Below the pieces are notes generated by a model. The model worked only from the letters and a program-made list of their open reading frames with translations. It did no database searches and was not told the DNA's origin. Source: Nocardioides oceani (GTDB lineage Bacteria; Actinomycetota; Actinomycetes; Propionibacteriales; Nocardioidaceae). From it: a stretch of DNA of 64,000 nucleotides. Where the stretch lies: the NCBI RefSeq assembly GCF_030412965.1, contig NZ_JAUHJQ010000007.1, forward strand, positions 62,001 to 126,000, written 5' to 3'. How positions within the stretch are numbered: the first letter of the stretch is position 1; each line of letters starts with the position of its first letter. A program made the translations under genes and the position numbers. Positions 7,801 to 17,894 of this stretch are shown piece after piece.

Positions 7801-9134
7801 GGTCGGACGCTTCCTTCGTGACGACTGAGCCGGATTCTCATCTGTTCTAGACGCCCCAAATTCGGGAGCAGCTGGAACACTACTACGGTGATCGCGATCA
7901 CGAGATAGGGAGTGAGCGCGGCGTACGAACTGGTCACGGTCAGGCCAGCAAGCGCCGCGACCGCGCCGGCGGACGCCCAACGCGCCTGGAACCATAGATC
8001 ACGTGGACTGGTAAGTGAGACGCCCAGCGCAAACTGCCCGGCCTGTGAAAGCAGGAGGAAGGCGGCCGCGAGGAAGATTTCCCGGTCTGGCCTGACCTCC
8101 CCATCTGAAACTACGGACGCGAGGCGGGGGCCTAACAAGACAAGCAGACCGCCCGAAACAATGGATGATACAGCGAACCCGGCGGCAATCTTGTAGACAA
8201 ATACCGGTTCGAAACGACCGGCCGAGCGGGACCGTGCGTAGATAGGCCAAAGGGCTACGCCGGTAGCTGAGATAAACGACCAAGTGGGGAGGTAGAACTG
8301 ATTTGCAAGAGAGAACTGAGCAACCGCCTCAACGGTATTGTTTCGCGCGAGGAACACGCGTGCCAACTGAAATGGCAACATCGATGCCACAGACAGGATT
8401 AGGTATGCAATCCCTTGCGATACTAGAGAACGGACGGGAGTTCCCGTGAATGTGAACAATCGGCGAGCGCGGAAGTTCAATGAACGGCAAGCCCAAATGT
8501 ATAGCATGAGGGACGACACAAGCGCACCAAGAGCGGGGCTGGCGATCAGGTACGCGGGAGGCGCACCGGTTGCACACAGGACGCCGGTGGCAGCCAGCGT
8601 TATTGAGGGGGCTATGGCACCCGATGCGACCACCGCGGGGTTTCTGCCGAGGCCGACCAATACTCGTTGGCCTAAGCCCAAGGGGATGCAAAGCGAAAGC
8701 GTGGCTATTGAAATCGCGATGAGAAGATCGAGGTCTGGAATCCCGTACTCCCCGACACCAAAGAGATCGGCCCAGGAGCCCGTAATGAGAGTTAGCCCCG
8801 CTAGGAGAATGACCGCAAGGGTGCTTATCGACAGCAACTTCGTGGCAGTGACGAGAGTCGCGATCCGGGCCTGGTCATTCTCCCGGGTCGTCGAAATTGC
8901 GTTTATTACCCCCGCTCCCATACCGAGGTCCATGAACTGGATCAGTTGAAGAGGTGTTGTGGCGACGGCGTAAACGGCGAACATTGGCGCGCCATGGACC
9001 GACAGGATGATGCTCGAGTTGCCGAGCGCTGCGGCCGCGGTCAGCGGAAACACCATCAGCCGAGCGAAGAAGCTGGCGCCGAGACTGCTGACGACACCCC
9101 GCAATCGAGCGGTGCTGTCGGTGCCGTTAATCAA
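7797..9134 (-). CDS. Polysaccharide flippase (Wzx/MATE-like)
   Basis: A polytopic membrane protein of about 445 aa with around twelve hydrophobic segments, including an early LMVFPLTAAAALGNSSI segment and the MDLGMGAGVINAI stretch typical of Wzx flippases, which move undecaprenyl-linked repeats outward. I place the start at TTG 9134, with AGGGGG 7 bases upstream; a TTG at 9176 is also open. It is coupled by ATGA to the next glycosyltransferase gene. Together with the Wzy-like protein, the autokinase and the priming transferase near 35 kb it completes a Wzx/Wzy-type pathway. Confidence 0.87.
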   Translation of the reverse strand: MINGTDSTARLRGVVSSLGASFFARLMVFPLTAAAALGNSSIILSVHGAPMFAVYAVATTPLQLIQFMDLGMGAGVINAISTTRENDQARIATLVTATKLLSISTLAVILLAGLTLITGSWADLFGVGEYGIPDLDLLIAISIATLSLCIPLGLGQRVLVGLGRNPAVVASGAIAPSITLAATGVLCATGAPPAYLIASPALGALVSSLMLYIWACRSLNFRARRLFTFTGTPVRSLVSQGIAYLILSVASMLPFQLARVFLARNNTVEAVAQFSLANQFYLPTWSFISATGVALWPIYARSRSAGRFEPVFVYKIAAGFAVSSIVSGGLLVLLGPRLASVVSDGEVRPDREIFLAAAFLLLSQAGQFALGVSLTSPRDLWFQARWASAGAVAALAGLTVTSSYAALTPYLVIAITVVVFQLLPNLGRLEQMRIRLSRHEGSVRP

Positions 9135-9251
9135 CGTGGCGCCCCCTGCCTGGAGGAACGGACCCGGCCCGTGCAACGCGGCCCTGTGGAGAGTGACGGC
9201 TGACGGAGAATGTGCGGAGTTGTGGTCGCTTGCTCGACCGTGTACCGACTG

Positions 9252-9836
9252 TCATCCACCCGGTACGTGCGTCTCTGCTAGGAACTCATCAAGGGCAGCG
9301 CTATGGCGCTTCTGGTCCTGCTCTCCGAAGCGTTCAGAGAGCACGCGAGCCGGGTTTCCGGCGGCAATAGCGTAAGGAGGAATGCTGCGCGTTACGACCG
9401 AGCCTGATCCCACCAAGGCACCCTCGCCTATGGAGATACCGCTAAGAACAGTGGAACTTCCGCCAATCCACACGTCACGCCCGATGTCAACCTGATCTCG
9501 GGCAGTAGGGTCTCGGTCTCCCACCCAAGTGGACAGCACATAGGGCACCCCTACTTCGTTCACTGCGTGGTCGTCCCGGCCGACTATTTGTACGCCCATC
9601 CCGATGAGTGCCAGATCGCCAATTGCGCCGTCGACTTGAATGATCGTCCGCGGACCGATAGATACGAGACGACCGATCATCAATCGATGCGGCGCGCTGA
9701 TGACGCAGCCGCGTCCGACGCGAAGAGAGTCGCCGTACAAAACATTCTCGTGAATAGTCATGCGGCGCAGCGCTGCGCGAGCAAGACGCTCTACACTTCC
9801 CCCGAGCGTGGAGCGGCCAGCGAGGTTAGAGTTCAT
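9252..9836 (-). CDS. Hexapeptide-repeat O-acyltransferase
   Basis: This 194-aa protein has many isoleucine-patch hexapeptides ([35 protein letters not shown]) and the usual ending [12 protein letters not shown] of the maltose/colanic acid acetyltransferase family. It probably acetylates a sugar of the polymer. ATG 9836 forms an ATGA overlap with the preceding glycosyltransferase, better than the longer open frame to 9947. The 117 bases between its stop and the flippase start are the only sizeable gap in the leftward run. Confidence 0.85.
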   Translation of the reverse strand: MNSNLAGRSTLGGSVERLARAALRRMTIHENVLYGDSLRVGRGCVISAPHRLMIGRLVSIGPRTIIQVDGAIGDLALIGMGVQIVGRDDHAVNEVGVPYVLSTWVGDRDPTARDQVDIGRDVWIGGSSTVLSGISIGEGALVGSGSVVTRSIPPYAIAAGNPARVLSERFGEQDQKRHSAALDEFLAETHVPGG

Positions 9837-10897
9837 TGTGCTCCAATCAGTGCTGACAATAGTCCGTGCGCCATTCGTTCGGCCGAGTACAGTTCTTTGA
9901 CGTGACTGCTCACACTTCCCAGCGGCACAGATTCCCTCGCTTGCCACGCGCTATGAAGTCCATCGGCCAACGCGAACTCGTCGTCAGAGTCGAACCAGTG
10001 CACCGCACCAGTTGCGGCTAGTTCAATTTCGGGTGAGTGTGGCTCGCTTCTTGCCACTAACACCGGCACCCCGAATCCGAGAGCTTGGGTCAAGCCTAGC
10101 CCGGCGAACCCCGTTGATAGTGCACAAACGGCAGTCCTGTAATGCTCGAACAGGAACTCCCATGAACTATTCCATCCTTGAAAGATTACGTGGTCGGCGA
10201 TCGCCAGGTCGCTGGAAAGTCGACGCAGAAACTCGCGCTGAGAACCATCTCCCACGATAACCAGGCGGGCGCCTTCGCGCCAGAGGCCGCTACGCGCGAA
10301 TGCGGAAACGGCTAGGGCGACCTTTTTTGGGGGTTCCAATCGGCCGACATACAGAAAGTCTTTCCGTTCCTGGTCTTGGCCTGTCGCTGGTTGGATCTGC
10401 TGGGAAGTATATAGAGCATTTGGCGCAACCCAGGCCGGACGATTGGGCATTTCCCGTATGGCGTCCTCAAGATTGCTGAACGTGTATGTGATCGTTCCTG
10501 ACGCTAACCACCGCATTGCTCGGCGAAGCGCAGCGCTAGGCCCGGCTGGTCCCGCCTGCGGGTAGAGATGACCCCAGACGAGCGTCCTTTGCCGACGCGC
10601 GCGCCTCGCTACCAGGAAGAGCCAAGCAGTGAGGCTCCTGGGATTGAGGTCCACGATGAGGTCGGTGCATGTGAGCGCGAAACGCCAGTGCCCAGTCTGT
10701 ATGAAGGCCCGACCGCCTAGCCGCCACATCCTGACGTCTTCGTACTGCTCACGTCTGATGCCAGTCTTGACCGTCGGGTCCAGATGCGACGAACTTGTGA
10801 ACAGGCGGATGGCGGGGCGACGGCGGAGTAGTTCGTCGATGCAAGCCTGACGATACGTTGGAAGAACCGCGAGGTATAAAGCCTGTGTCTTCTTCAC
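9833..10897 (-). CDS. Family 4 (group 1) glycosyltransferase
   Basis: This 354-aa protein is GT-B type: the C-terminal half has [30 protein letters not shown] and a [20 protein letters not shown] nucleotide-sugar region, with [13 protein letters not shown] following. In many GT4 enzymes the equivalent of GFAGLGL is an EGFGL motif; here the first glutamate is replaced, so the donor site is slightly unusual. GTG 10897 overlaps the previous stop (GTGA). It acts in the cytoplasm on the growing repeat unit. Confidence 0.87.
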   Translation of the reverse strand: MKKTQALYLAVLPTYRQACIDELLRRRPAIRLFTSSSHLDPTVKTGIRREQYEDVRMWRLGGRAFIQTGHWRFALTCTDLIVDLNPRSLTAWLFLVARRARRQRTLVWGHLYPQAGPAGPSAALRRAMRWLASGTITYTFSNLEDAIREMPNRPAWVAPNALYTSQQIQPATGQDQERKDFLYVGRLEPPKKVALAVSAFARSGLWREGARLVIVGDGSQREFLRRLSSDLAIADHVIFQGWNSSWEFLFEHYRTAVCALSTGFAGLGLTQALGFGVPVLVARSEPHSPEIELAATGAVHWFDSDDEFALADGLHSAWQARESVPLGSVSSHVKELYSAERMAHGLLSALIGAQ

Positions 10898-11832
10898 GGG
10901 TGTGTCCGACGGTCTATGCGAGTGAGTTCTCGAACTTTGAGGTCGATCTGCCAGTAGTAAGATGCGAGGGCTATTGCATAATCAAGCCCAGCCCGACCAT
11001 CCAAAAACCCGAGACGAAAGAAGAAGGAATAACAAAAGAATAGGATCGGCTTCCCGGGCATTGCGTCAAACAGCTGGCCCTGTCGCGAGCGGTGACCGCG
11101 CACCTTCCGGCGCAATGCGGGATCGACGCGGAGGTACGCTTCCCATTCTGAGTAGCGGTTATGACGGTCAAACCATGTTGCTACCGGATCCACGTCGTCG
11201 TGCCGAATGCGTCCGGACAGAGTGCCGATCCGCCCACGTGAAATGGGCTGATAGTGCCCTTCAAGCTCCCCCATGCCGCCAGAACGCAAGTCGTCAATTT
11301 CGGGAAAGCTTGCAACGGTGCGGTCAACCAGGCATCTCTTGGTAACGCGATGGCCGTGGCGGAGAAAGCGCCCAGAGAACCTGTAATCAAGTTCGATATC
11401 GTACGCACCGCACGATCCCAATCGCCCAGTGACTACTAGATGTCGCAGTTCGTCGATGAGCTCTTTGGTGGGCGTTTCATCTGCATCTAGGAAGAGGATG
11501 AACTGGTTCCGTGTGACTAGGTTATCCAGTTGCCACTGCTTCTTCTTGGGGTAGGCGCCATTCCAGGAAAAATTCTCTACGCGGACGCCTAAACCCGTCG
11601 CAATGGCTTGTGTTCCATCTGTACTTTCAGAGTCCACGACGATCACTTCGTCGAAGGCTCCGCCCAGTGCTCTCAAGCACTTCTCGATTCCGGCGGCCTC
11701 GTTCTTAGTCTGGACGAGGACCGTTATTGGCAGTGCTGACTGTGTCAAGTTCTCCGCCTTCCGCGCAGACGTGCGCGCTTCGGCTGGGTCGTCGAGCAGT
11801 TGCCGCCGACGTGGGCATGCGCGCGCGCTCAT
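10894..11832 (-). CDS. Family 2 glycosyltransferase (WaaE/KdtX-like)
   Basis: This 312-aa protein has ITVLVQTKNEAAGIEKCL, VIVVDSESTDGT and FILFLDADE, the GT2 metal-site pattern of the WaaE/KdtX branch; a later HDDVDP segment and a tryptophan/tyrosine-rich C-terminus (LASYYWQIDLKVREL) fit the same group. The start is ATG 11832, but the first 30 residues are not conserved-looking and a TTG at 11748 is possible. It is the first gene of the leftward seven-gene operon, so the operon promoter must lie upstream of it, within 11833-12193. Confidence 0.83.
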   Translation of the reverse strand: MSARACPRRRQLLDDPAEARTSARKAENLTQSALPITVLVQTKNEAAGIEKCLRALGGAFDEVIVVDSESTDGTQAIATGLGVRVENFSWNGAYPKKKQWQLDNLVTRNQFILFLDADETPTKELIDELRHLVVTGRLGSCGAYDIELDYRFSGRFLRHGHRVTKRCLVDRTVASFPEIDDLRSGGMGELEGHYQPISRGRIGTLSGRIRHDDVDPVATWFDRHNRYSEWEAYLRVDPALRRKVRGHRSRQGQLFDAMPGKPILFFCYSFFFRLGFLDGRAGLDYAIALASYYWQIDLKVRELTRIDRRTHP

Positions 11833-12193
11833 GCTAGGGCACCAGCTCGTCGAGTCCTGCTACTTGTCGTCCGGGGGATGCAGTGGCTTCGTCGGGCAGA
11901 CGTCTTCTGCGTGTCGGGGCAGATGCGCTCGCCGACGACACGGCCTGGTGGGTGCACGCCGGCTGTGCCGACAAGGCCGGAGCATGTGGGCAGCCGCGAG
12001 AACGCCGTGCCGGCGCTCCGCGGTCCTGGCGAACCGGCGCGGCACGGCCGCCCAGTGTCGGTGTGCCAGAGTTTCCCCGCTCCGCGTATAGGGTTGCCTA
12101 GGACGGGGCAGCTGACTGGTCCCTCGCTCAAGTTCAGGAAGTAAGGGGCGCTTCGTGCGCTCGAGAGGTCAATCGAGGCGGCAGGAGATCCTT
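11833..12193. other. Divergent intergenic region between glycosyltransferase operon and gmd
   Basis: This 361-base stretch separates the leftward glycosyltransferase operon from the rightward gmd-fcl pair and should hold both promoters. Open frames here have no family-like features. A TATAGG at 12087-12092 could be a -10 element for the rightward direction, but no good -35 partner is seen. I saw no convincing operator or hairpin. Confidence 0.4.
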
Positions 12194-13237
12194 GTGAGTA
12201 AGCGAGCGCTTATAACCGGTATCACGGGTCAAGATGGTTCCTACCTAGCGGAGTTGCTCCTCGGGAAGGGTTACGAGGTGCACGGGCTCATTAGGCGGGC
12301 CTCAACCTTCAATACTTCCCGCATCGATCACCTATATCAGGATCCGCACGATATGGATGCCCGCCTGTTCTTACACTATGGTGACCTTTCTGACGGTGCA
12401 CGTCTAGTCACGCTCATGCACGAGATTAACCCAGACGAGGTCTATAACTTGGCCGCCCAATCTCATGTGCGGGTAAGTTTTGACGAGCCCGAGCACACGG
12501 GCGACACTACAGGCGTTGGTGCTATGCGGCTGCTCGAGGCGGTTCGCATGGCAGGCATCGACTGCCGGTACTATCAGGCCTCGAGCTCCGAGATGTTCGG
12601 TGCGACACCGCCGCCGCAGAATGAAGAAACGCCGTTCTACCCGCGGTCGCCTTACGGCGCGGCAAAGGTCTACGCCTACTGGGTCACCAAGAACTACCGC
12701 GAGGGCTACGGCATGTTCGCGGTCAACGGGATCCTCTTCAACCACGAGTCGCCCCGCCGCGGCGAGACCTTCGTTACGCGGAAGATCAGCCGCGCCGTTG
12801 CCCGCATCCGAGCGGGGCTCGACGAGCACGTCTACCTGGGCAACCTCGATGCTGTCCGGGACTGGGGTTACGCCCCGGAGTACGTCGAAGGCATGTGGCG
12901 GATGTTGCAGGCTGACGAGCCGGACGACTTCGTCCTTGCCACAGGAGGGAACTTCACCGTCAAGGACTTCGTCGTGACGGCCTTCGAGCACGCTGGTCTC
13001 GACTGGGAGAAGCACGTGAAGTTCGACGAGCGATACCTGCGGCCCACTGAGGTCGACGCGCTCATCGGCGACGCCAGCAAGGCCGAGCGCGTCCTTGGCT
13101 GGAAGCCGGAGGTCCAGACCGACGAGCTCGCGCGGATCATGGTCGACGCCGACATCGAGGCGCTGAAGCACGAGGGCAAGCACTGGATCGACCAGCCGAG
13201 GCTCCAGGGATGGCCGACGGTCAGTGAGCTGACGTGA
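12194..13237 (+). CDS. gmd: GDP-mannose 4,6-dehydratase (first copy)
   Basis: This 347-aa SDR-type enzyme converts GDP-mannose to GDP-4-keto-6-deoxymannose. It shows the NAD(P) motif [22 protein letters not shown], and the catalytic [13 protein letters not shown] (Tyr-x3-Lys). GTG 12194 has AGGAGA 5 bases upstream and matches the family start. It overlaps fcl by 4 bases. The 5' third uses A/T-ending codons (CTA, TTA, ATA) like the island to the left, whereas from about 12640 onward the gene is as GC-rich as the chromosome; this suggests a recombination junction inside it. A second gmd lies at 21277. Confidence 0.95.
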   Translation: MSKRALITGITGQDGSYLAELLLGKGYEVHGLIRRASTFNTSRIDHLYQDPHDMDARLFLHYGDLSDGARLVTLMHEINPDEVYNLAAQSHVRVSFDEPEHTGDTTGVGAMRLLEAVRMAGIDCRYYQASSSEMFGATPPPQNEETPFYPRSPYGAAKVYAYWVTKNYREGYGMFAVNGILFNHESPRRGETFVTRKISRAVARIRAGLDEHVYLGNLDAVRDWGYAPEYVEGMWRMLQADEPDDFVLATGGNFTVKDFVVTAFEHAGLDWEKHVKFDERYLRPTEVDALIGDASKAERVLGWKPEVQTDELARIMVDADIEALKHEGKHWIDQPRLQGWPTVSELT

Positions 13238-14205
13238 CCGAGTTCCGTGTCGGCCCGCTCGATACGGATGCTCCCTTCTATGTTGCTGGCCATCGTGGGC
13301 TCGTCGGAGGGGCGATCTGGCGGGCTCTCCAGGCGAAGGGTCACTCCAACCTCCTCGGCATGAGTTCGCGAGAGCTGGACCTGAAGGAGCGCGGCGCGGT
13401 CTTCGACTTCTTCGCGGAGAGCAAGCCGACGTACGTCGTGCTTGCGGCGGCCAAGGTGGGCGGGATCCTCGCCAACAACACCTACCCGGTGGACTTCCTC
13501 TCCGACAACCTCCGCATCCAGACCAACGTCATGGACGCCGCGCTCGAGCACGGCACGGAGCGGTTGCTGTTCCTCGGGTCGTCCTGCATCTACCCGAAGC
13601 TGGCCGAGCAGCCGATCCGTGAGGAGTCGCTCCTGACCGGTCACCTGGAGCCGACCAACGACGCCTACGCGATCGCGAAGATCGCGGGCATCCTCGGCGT
13701 GCAAGCGGTCCGGCGGCAGTACGGACGCAACTGGATCTCGGCGATGCCTACCAACCTCTACGGTCCGGGGGACAACTTCTCGCCGACCGGGAGCCACGTC
13801 CTGCCCGCGCTCATCCGTCGGTACGACGAGGCCAAGACCAGCGGAGCCGACAGTGTCACCAACTGGGGGACGGGTTCGCCGCGGCGGGAGTTCCTCCACG
13901 TCGACGACATGGCCGCTGCGTGCCTCTACCTGCTCGAGAACTACGACGGTCCTGACCAGGTCAACGTCGGGACGGGTCGTGACGCGACGATCAAGGAGAT
14001 CGCCGCGCTGGTGGCCGACGTCGTCGGCTACGAGGGCGAGACGCTCTGGGACACCTCCAAACCGGACGGGACGCCGCAGAAGCTGCTCGACGTGTCCAAG
14101 CTCCGCGGCATCGGCTGGGAAGCCCGGATCGGCATGCGCGAGGGTCTCGAGTCGACCGTCGCCTGGTACCGCGAGCACGTCGGCGAGCTGCGCGAGGCCG
14201 GCTGA
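13234..14205 (+). CDS. fcl: GDP-L-fucose synthase
   Basis: This 323-aa epimerase/reductase makes GDP-L-fucose from the gmd product. It has [16 protein letters not shown] for NADPH binding, LGSSCIYPK, and the catalytic [11 protein letters not shown] (Tyr-x3-Lys). GTG 13234 overlaps the gmd stop (GTGA), implying coupled translation. It is followed directly by a strong hairpin terminator. The gmd-fcl pair indicates that fucose, or a related 6-deoxy sugar, is part of the polymer. Confidence 0.95.
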   Translation: MTEFRVGPLDTDAPFYVAGHRGLVGGAIWRALQAKGHSNLLGMSSRELDLKERGAVFDFFAESKPTYVVLAAAKVGGILANNTYPVDFLSDNLRIQTNVMDAALEHGTERLLFLGSSCIYPKLAEQPIREESLLTGHLEPTNDAYAIAKIAGILGVQAVRRQYGRNWISAMPTNLYGPGDNFSPTGSHVLPALIRRYDEAKTSGADSVTNWGTGSPRREFLHVDDMAAACLYLLENYDGPDQVNVGTGRDATIKEIAALVADVVGYEGETLWDTSKPDGTPQKLLDVSKLRGIGWEARIGMREGLESTVAWYREHVGELREAG

Positions 14206-14219
14206 CCTAAGCCGCGAAC

Positions 14220-14260
14220 CACGAAGGGCCCGGCGAGCCAGACTCGCCGGGCCCTTCGTG
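14220..14260. terminator. Strong bidirectional hairpin between fcl and cysN
   Basis: A perfect 17-bp stem (14220-14236 with 14244-14260) around a 7-base loop lies between the convergent ends of fcl and cysN. It probably terminates both transcripts, since the stem reads the same on either strand. No long T tract follows, as is common in high-GC actinobacteria. Confidence 0.85.
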
Positions 14261-14269
14261 TGTCTCAAG

Positions 14270-15544
14270 TCAGGAGCCGCTGTTGATCATCCCGGCGCCG
14301 ACGGTCACGCCGGTGGCCTCGTCGATGAGGATGAACGAGCCGGTGGTGCGGTTCTGCGAGTAGGGATCGCAGAGCAGCGGCACCGTCGTGCGCAGCTGGA
14401 CGCGGCCGATCTCGTTCACGCCCAGCTCCTTGGTGTCCTGGTCGCGGTGGAGCGTGTTGACGTCCAAGCGGTACTGGATGTCCTTGACCAGTGCGCGTGC
14501 CGTGCGGGTCGTGTGCTTGATGGCCAGCTTCTGCCGCGGCTTCAGCGGCGTGGTGGTCATCCAGCAGATCATCGCGTCGATGTCCTGGGACGGCTGCGGG
14601 GCGTTCTTGACCCGGGCGATCATGTCGCCGCGGGAGACGTCGACGTCGTCCTCGAGGTGGACGGTCACCGACATCGGCGGGAACGCCTCGGTGATCTCCT
14701 TGTCGAACAGGTCGATCTTGGAGATCTTCGAGGTCATGCCGCTGGGCAGGACGACGACCTCGTCGCCCGGCTTGAGCACGCCGCCGGCGACCATGCCGCC
14801 GTACCCGCGGTAGTCGTGGAACTCGTCGGACTTCGGGCGGATGACGTACTGCACCGGGAACCGGGCATCGATCAGGTCGCGGTCGGAGGCGACGTGCACG
14901 TTCTCGAGGTGGTGCATGAGCGTGGGACCGGAGTACCAGCTCATGTTCTCGGAGCGGTTCACGACGTTGTCGCCGGCGAGCGCCGAGATCGGGATGACCT
15001 CGAGGTCCGGGATGTTCAGCTTCGTCGCGAACTGGGTGAACTCGTTGTGGATCTTGTCGTAGACCTCCTGGGAGAAGTCGACGAGGTCCATCTTGTTCAC
15101 GGCCAGCACGAGGTGCGGGACGCGGAGCAGCGACAGGATCACCGCGTGCCGGCGCGACTGCTCGGTCAGCCCCTGACGGGCGTCGACGAGCACGAGGCCG
15201 AGGTCGGCCGTCGAGGCGCCGGTGACCATGTTCCGGGTGTACTGCACGTGGCCCGGGGTGTCGGCGATGATGAACTTGCGGTTCGGCGTCGCGAAGTAGC
15301 GGTACGCCACGTCGATCGTGATGCCCTGCTCGCGCTCGGAACGCAGGCCGTCGGTCAGCAGCGCGAGGTCGGTGTAGTCGTACCCCTTGGACTTCGAGGT
15401 CGACTCCACGGCCTCGAGCTGGTCGGCGAAGATCGACTTGGAGTCGAGCAGGAGCCGCCCGATGAGGGTCGACTTGCCGTCGTCGACGGAGCCCGCGGTG
15501 GCGAACCGGAGCAGGTCCATCTGGGTGCTCTTGACGGTGCTCAT
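14270..15544 (-). CDS. cysN: Sulfate adenylyltransferase subunit 1 (GTPase)
   Basis: This 424-aa protein is the GTPase subunit that drives APS formation with CysD. G motifs are clear: GSVDDGKSTLIGRL, the switch region with REQGITIDVAYRYF, DTPGH and NKMD, followed by EF-Tu-like beta-barrel domains. Its length shows there is no C-terminal APS kinase (no CysC fusion), which fits the separate kinase-containing gene at 23566. The start codon overlaps the cysD stop by one base (TGATG). Confidence 0.95.
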   Translation of the reverse strand: MSTVKSTQMDLLRFATAGSVDDGKSTLIGRLLLDSKSIFADQLEAVESTSKSKGYDYTDLALLTDGLRSEREQGITIDVAYRYFATPNRKFIIADTPGHVQYTRNMVTGASTADLGLVLVDARQGLTEQSRRHAVILSLLRVPHLVLAVNKMDLVDFSQEVYDKIHNEFTQFATKLNIPDLEVIPISALAGDNVVNRSENMSWYSGPTLMHHLENVHVASDRDLIDARFPVQYVIRPKSDEFHDYRGYGGMVAGGVLKPGDEVVVLPSGMTSKISKIDLFDKEITEAFPPMSVTVHLEDDVDVSRGDMIARVKNAPQPSQDIDAMICWMTTTPLKPRQKLAIKHTTRTARALVKDIQYRLDVNTLHRDQDTKELGVNEIGRVQLRTTVPLLCDPYSQNRTTGSFILIDEATGVTVGAGMINSGS

Positions 15545-16458
15545 CAGAAGTAGCCTTCCTTCTTCCGGTCCTCCATGGCTGCCTCGGAGAACCGGTCGTC
15601 GCCACGGGTGGCGCCTCGTTCGGTGAGCGTCGCGATCGAGATCTCGTCGATGATCTCGTCGATGGTGGACGCGGTGGACTCGACACACCCCGTCAGCGTG
15701 ATGTCGCCGCAGGTGCGGAACCGCACCGTGCGCTCCTCGACGACCTCGCCGGGACGCGTGGGGTTGAGCGGGGTCTCGCTCATCAGCATCCCGTCGCGCT
15801 CGAAGACGCGGCGCTGGTGGGAGAAGTAGATGGAGGGGATCTCGATGCCCTCGCGGCCGATGTAGTCCCAGATGTCCAGCTCGGTCCAGTTGGAGATCGG
15901 AAAGATCCGCATGTGCTCGCCCTCGTGGAGGCGGCCGTTGTAGAGGCTCCAGAGCTCGGGACGCTGGTTCTTCGGGTCCCACTGGCCGAACTCGTCGCGG
16001 TGGGAGTAGACGCGCTCCTTGGCGCGGGCCTTCTCCTCGTCGCGGCGCCCACCACCGAAGGCGGCGGTGAAGCCGTTCTCCTCGATGGCGTTGAGCAGGG
16101 TGCCGATCTGGAGGCGGTTGCGGCTGGTCTTGCCGTCGTCGACGACGACGCCGTTCGCGATCGCGTCGTCGATGCTCGCGACGACGAGGTTGACGCCGAG
16201 GCGGTTCACCCAGTTGTCGCGGGTCGCGAGCACCTCGGGGAAGTCCAGGCCGGTGTCGACCTGCAGGACCGGGAACGGGATCTTCGCCGGGTAGAAGGCC
16301 TTCTCCGCCAGGCGGAGCATGACGATGGAGTCCTTGCCGCCCGAGAACATCAGGACGGGCTTCTCGAACTCCGCAGCGACCTCGCGGAAGATGTGGATCG
16401 ACTCGGCCTCCAGCTGGTCGAGCTGGCTCAGCCGGTAGTCGGCGTGGGTGTCGGTCAT
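15544..16458 (-). CDS. cysD: Sulfate adenylyltransferase subunit 2
   Basis: The catalytic ATP-sulfurylase subunit, with the PP-loop FSGGKDSIVMLRLAEKAF, FGGGRRDEEKARAKER and the RTCGDITLTGCVES region. I start at ATG 16458 (MTDTHADYRL), giving 304 aa, close to the E. coli length; ATG 16506 would add 16 residues. It forms APS from sulfate and ATP together with CysN. It sits inside the glycan locus and is divergent from the adjacent glycosyltransferase. Confidence 0.94.
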   Translation of the reverse strand: MTDTHADYRLSQLDQLEAESIHIFREVAAEFEKPVLMFSGGKDSIVMLRLAEKAFYPAKIPFPVLQVDTGLDFPEVLATRDNWVNRLGVNLVVASIDDAIANGVVVDDGKTSRNRLQIGTLLNAIEENGFTAAFGGGRRDEEKARAKERVYSHRDEFGQWDPKNQRPELWSLYNGRLHEGEHMRIFPISNWTELDIWDYIGREGIEIPSIYFSHQRRVFERDGMLMSETPLNPTRPGEVVEERTVRFRTCGDITLTGCVESTASTIDEIIDEISIATLTERGATRGDDRFSEAAMEDRKKEGYF

Positions 16459-16679
16459 GACGTGCAGTGGACCTCTCGTCGGGACAGCAGCCGTCATCGT
16501 AGCCATCGCGGGCGGTCACGGGCGAAGCCGTGCCGGATGGCGGTGGTCCGCGCCGCGCAACGCGCGCCGAGGCGCGGACCGCGCCTCTATGCTCCGTCCG
16601 TGCGCGCGAGGGTCCTCCCACGCGTACGCAGAGCGGTCGCACGACCGTTCTCACTCCGAGTTCTCCGAGGGGGTCACCT

Positions 16680-17894
16680 GTGACTGCTCGCCCCAGGGTC
16701 CTGGTCGTCGGCCTCAACTACGCGCCGGAGTCGACGGGCATCGCGCCGTACACGGCAGGCATGGCGCGCGGACTGGCGGAGCAGTACGACGTCAACGTGG
16801 TGACGGCACATCCTCACTACCCGCAGTGGGAGGTCCTCCCGGGGTACGGAGGCGGGGAGCGCTCGGAGCTGGTCGACGGGATCCCCGTCAAGCGCCTGCT
16901 CCACTACGTCCCGCACGACCCGGCGGGGGTCAGCCGCATCGTCAGCGAAGCGAGCTTCGCGCTGCGGGTCGCGCTCGCGCGTCAGGCCAGACCGGATGCG
17001 GTCGTCGTCGTCACGCCTGCGCTGCTACCGATGGGGCCTGTTCTCGCTCGCGCACGTCGATGGGGCGCTCCGGTCGGTGTCGTCGTCCAGGACCTCTACG
17101 GGAAGGCAGCCGGCGAGCTCGGGCTGCTGGGTGGGGGACTGGAGCGGGCGATCACAGCGCTGGAAGGGCGGCTCCTGCGAGCGTCGGACTCGGTCGTCTC
17201 GATCCACGAGCGGATGGCCCGCGCCATCGCCGACGACTACGGGGTGTCCGCCGAGCGGCTGTCCGTCATCCCCAACTGGACCCACATCGAGGAGTTCGCG
17301 GGCGACCGCACGGTCGTGCGGCAGCGCCTCGGGTGGATCGACGACGTCGTCGTCCTCCACGCGGGGAACATGGGCGCGAAGCAGGGCCTCGAGCACGTCG
17401 TCACCGCGGCGCGCAGGGCCCAGGAGCTCGGACGCGAGCTCCGCTTCGTGCTGATGGGCGACGGCGCGAGGCGCAGCGACCTCGGGGAGCTCGCGATCGG
17501 CGTGAAGACGCTCGAGTTCATGGAGCCCGTGAGCGGCGGCGACTTCGCCGGCGTGCTCGCCGCCGCCGACGTGCTCCTGCTCCACGAGCGCCCCGGGTTG
17601 AAGGAGATGTGCGCGCCCAGCAAGCTGACGTCGTACTTCGCGGCGGCACGGCCGGTGCTGGGTGCCACCGACGCGGACAGCGCTGCGGCGCACGAGGTGC
17701 GGTCGAGCGGCGCCGGTGTCGTCGTCCCGTCCGGCGACCCGGACGCCCTGCTCGCCGGGCTGGACGAGCTCCTCGCCGCTGACGGCGCCGAGGTAGGACG
17801 TCGCGGTGCCGAGTACGCCCGGACGCGCCTGTCGGAGCAGGCGGCGCTCAGCGACTATCGGGACTGGGTCGGCGAGCTCTTGTGTCGTCGCTGA
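16680..17894 (+). CDS. Family 4 glycosyltransferase, WcaI-like
   Basis: This 404-aa GT-B enzyme begins VLVVGLNYAPESTGIAPY, the hallmark of the WcaI/colanic acid branch, and continues with AHPHYPQWEV. The donor domain has VVLHAGNMGAKQGLEHVV, FVLMGDGARR and the late LKEMCAPSKLTSYFAAARPVLG segment. GTG 16680 follows a GAGGGGG site; the longer open frame upstream is not needed. It overlaps the convergent acetyltransferase gene by 47 bases. It adds a sugar to the repeat unit on the cytoplasmic side; the donor is not known. Confidence 0.9.
   Translation: MTARPRVLVVGLNYAPESTGIAPYTAGMARGLAEQYDVNVVTAHPHYPQWEVLPGYGGGERSELVDGIPVKRLLHYVPHDPAGVSRIVSEASFALRVALARQARPDAVVVVTPALLPMGPVLARARRWGAPVGVVVQDLYGKAAGELGLLGGGLERAITALEGRLLRASDSVVSIHERMARAIADDYGVSAERLSVIPNWTHIEEFAGDRTVVRQRLGWIDDVVVLHAGNMGAKQGLEHVVTAARRAQELGRELRFVLMGDGARRSDLGELAIGVKTLEFMEPVSGGDFAGVLAAADVLLLHERPGLKEMCAPSKLTSYFAAARPVLGATDADSAAAHEVRSSGAGVVVPSGDPDALLAGLDELLAADGAEVGRRGAEYARTRLSEQAALSDYRDWVGELLCRR

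Noticed and set aside
11833..12154. Small genes in the region before gmd
   Set aside because: Several short open frames exist but none has a ribosome-binding site or recognisable sequence.
12868..14268. Long leftward open frame opposite fcl and gmd
   Set aside because: Low-complexity arginine-rich translation with no family features; overlaps two clear genes and the terminator.
14270..16717. One long cysN-cysD fusion frame of over 800 codons
   Set aside because: The frame runs on past the cysN start only as antisense/other-frame sequence; cysD is in a different frame with its own motifs and a TGATG junction.
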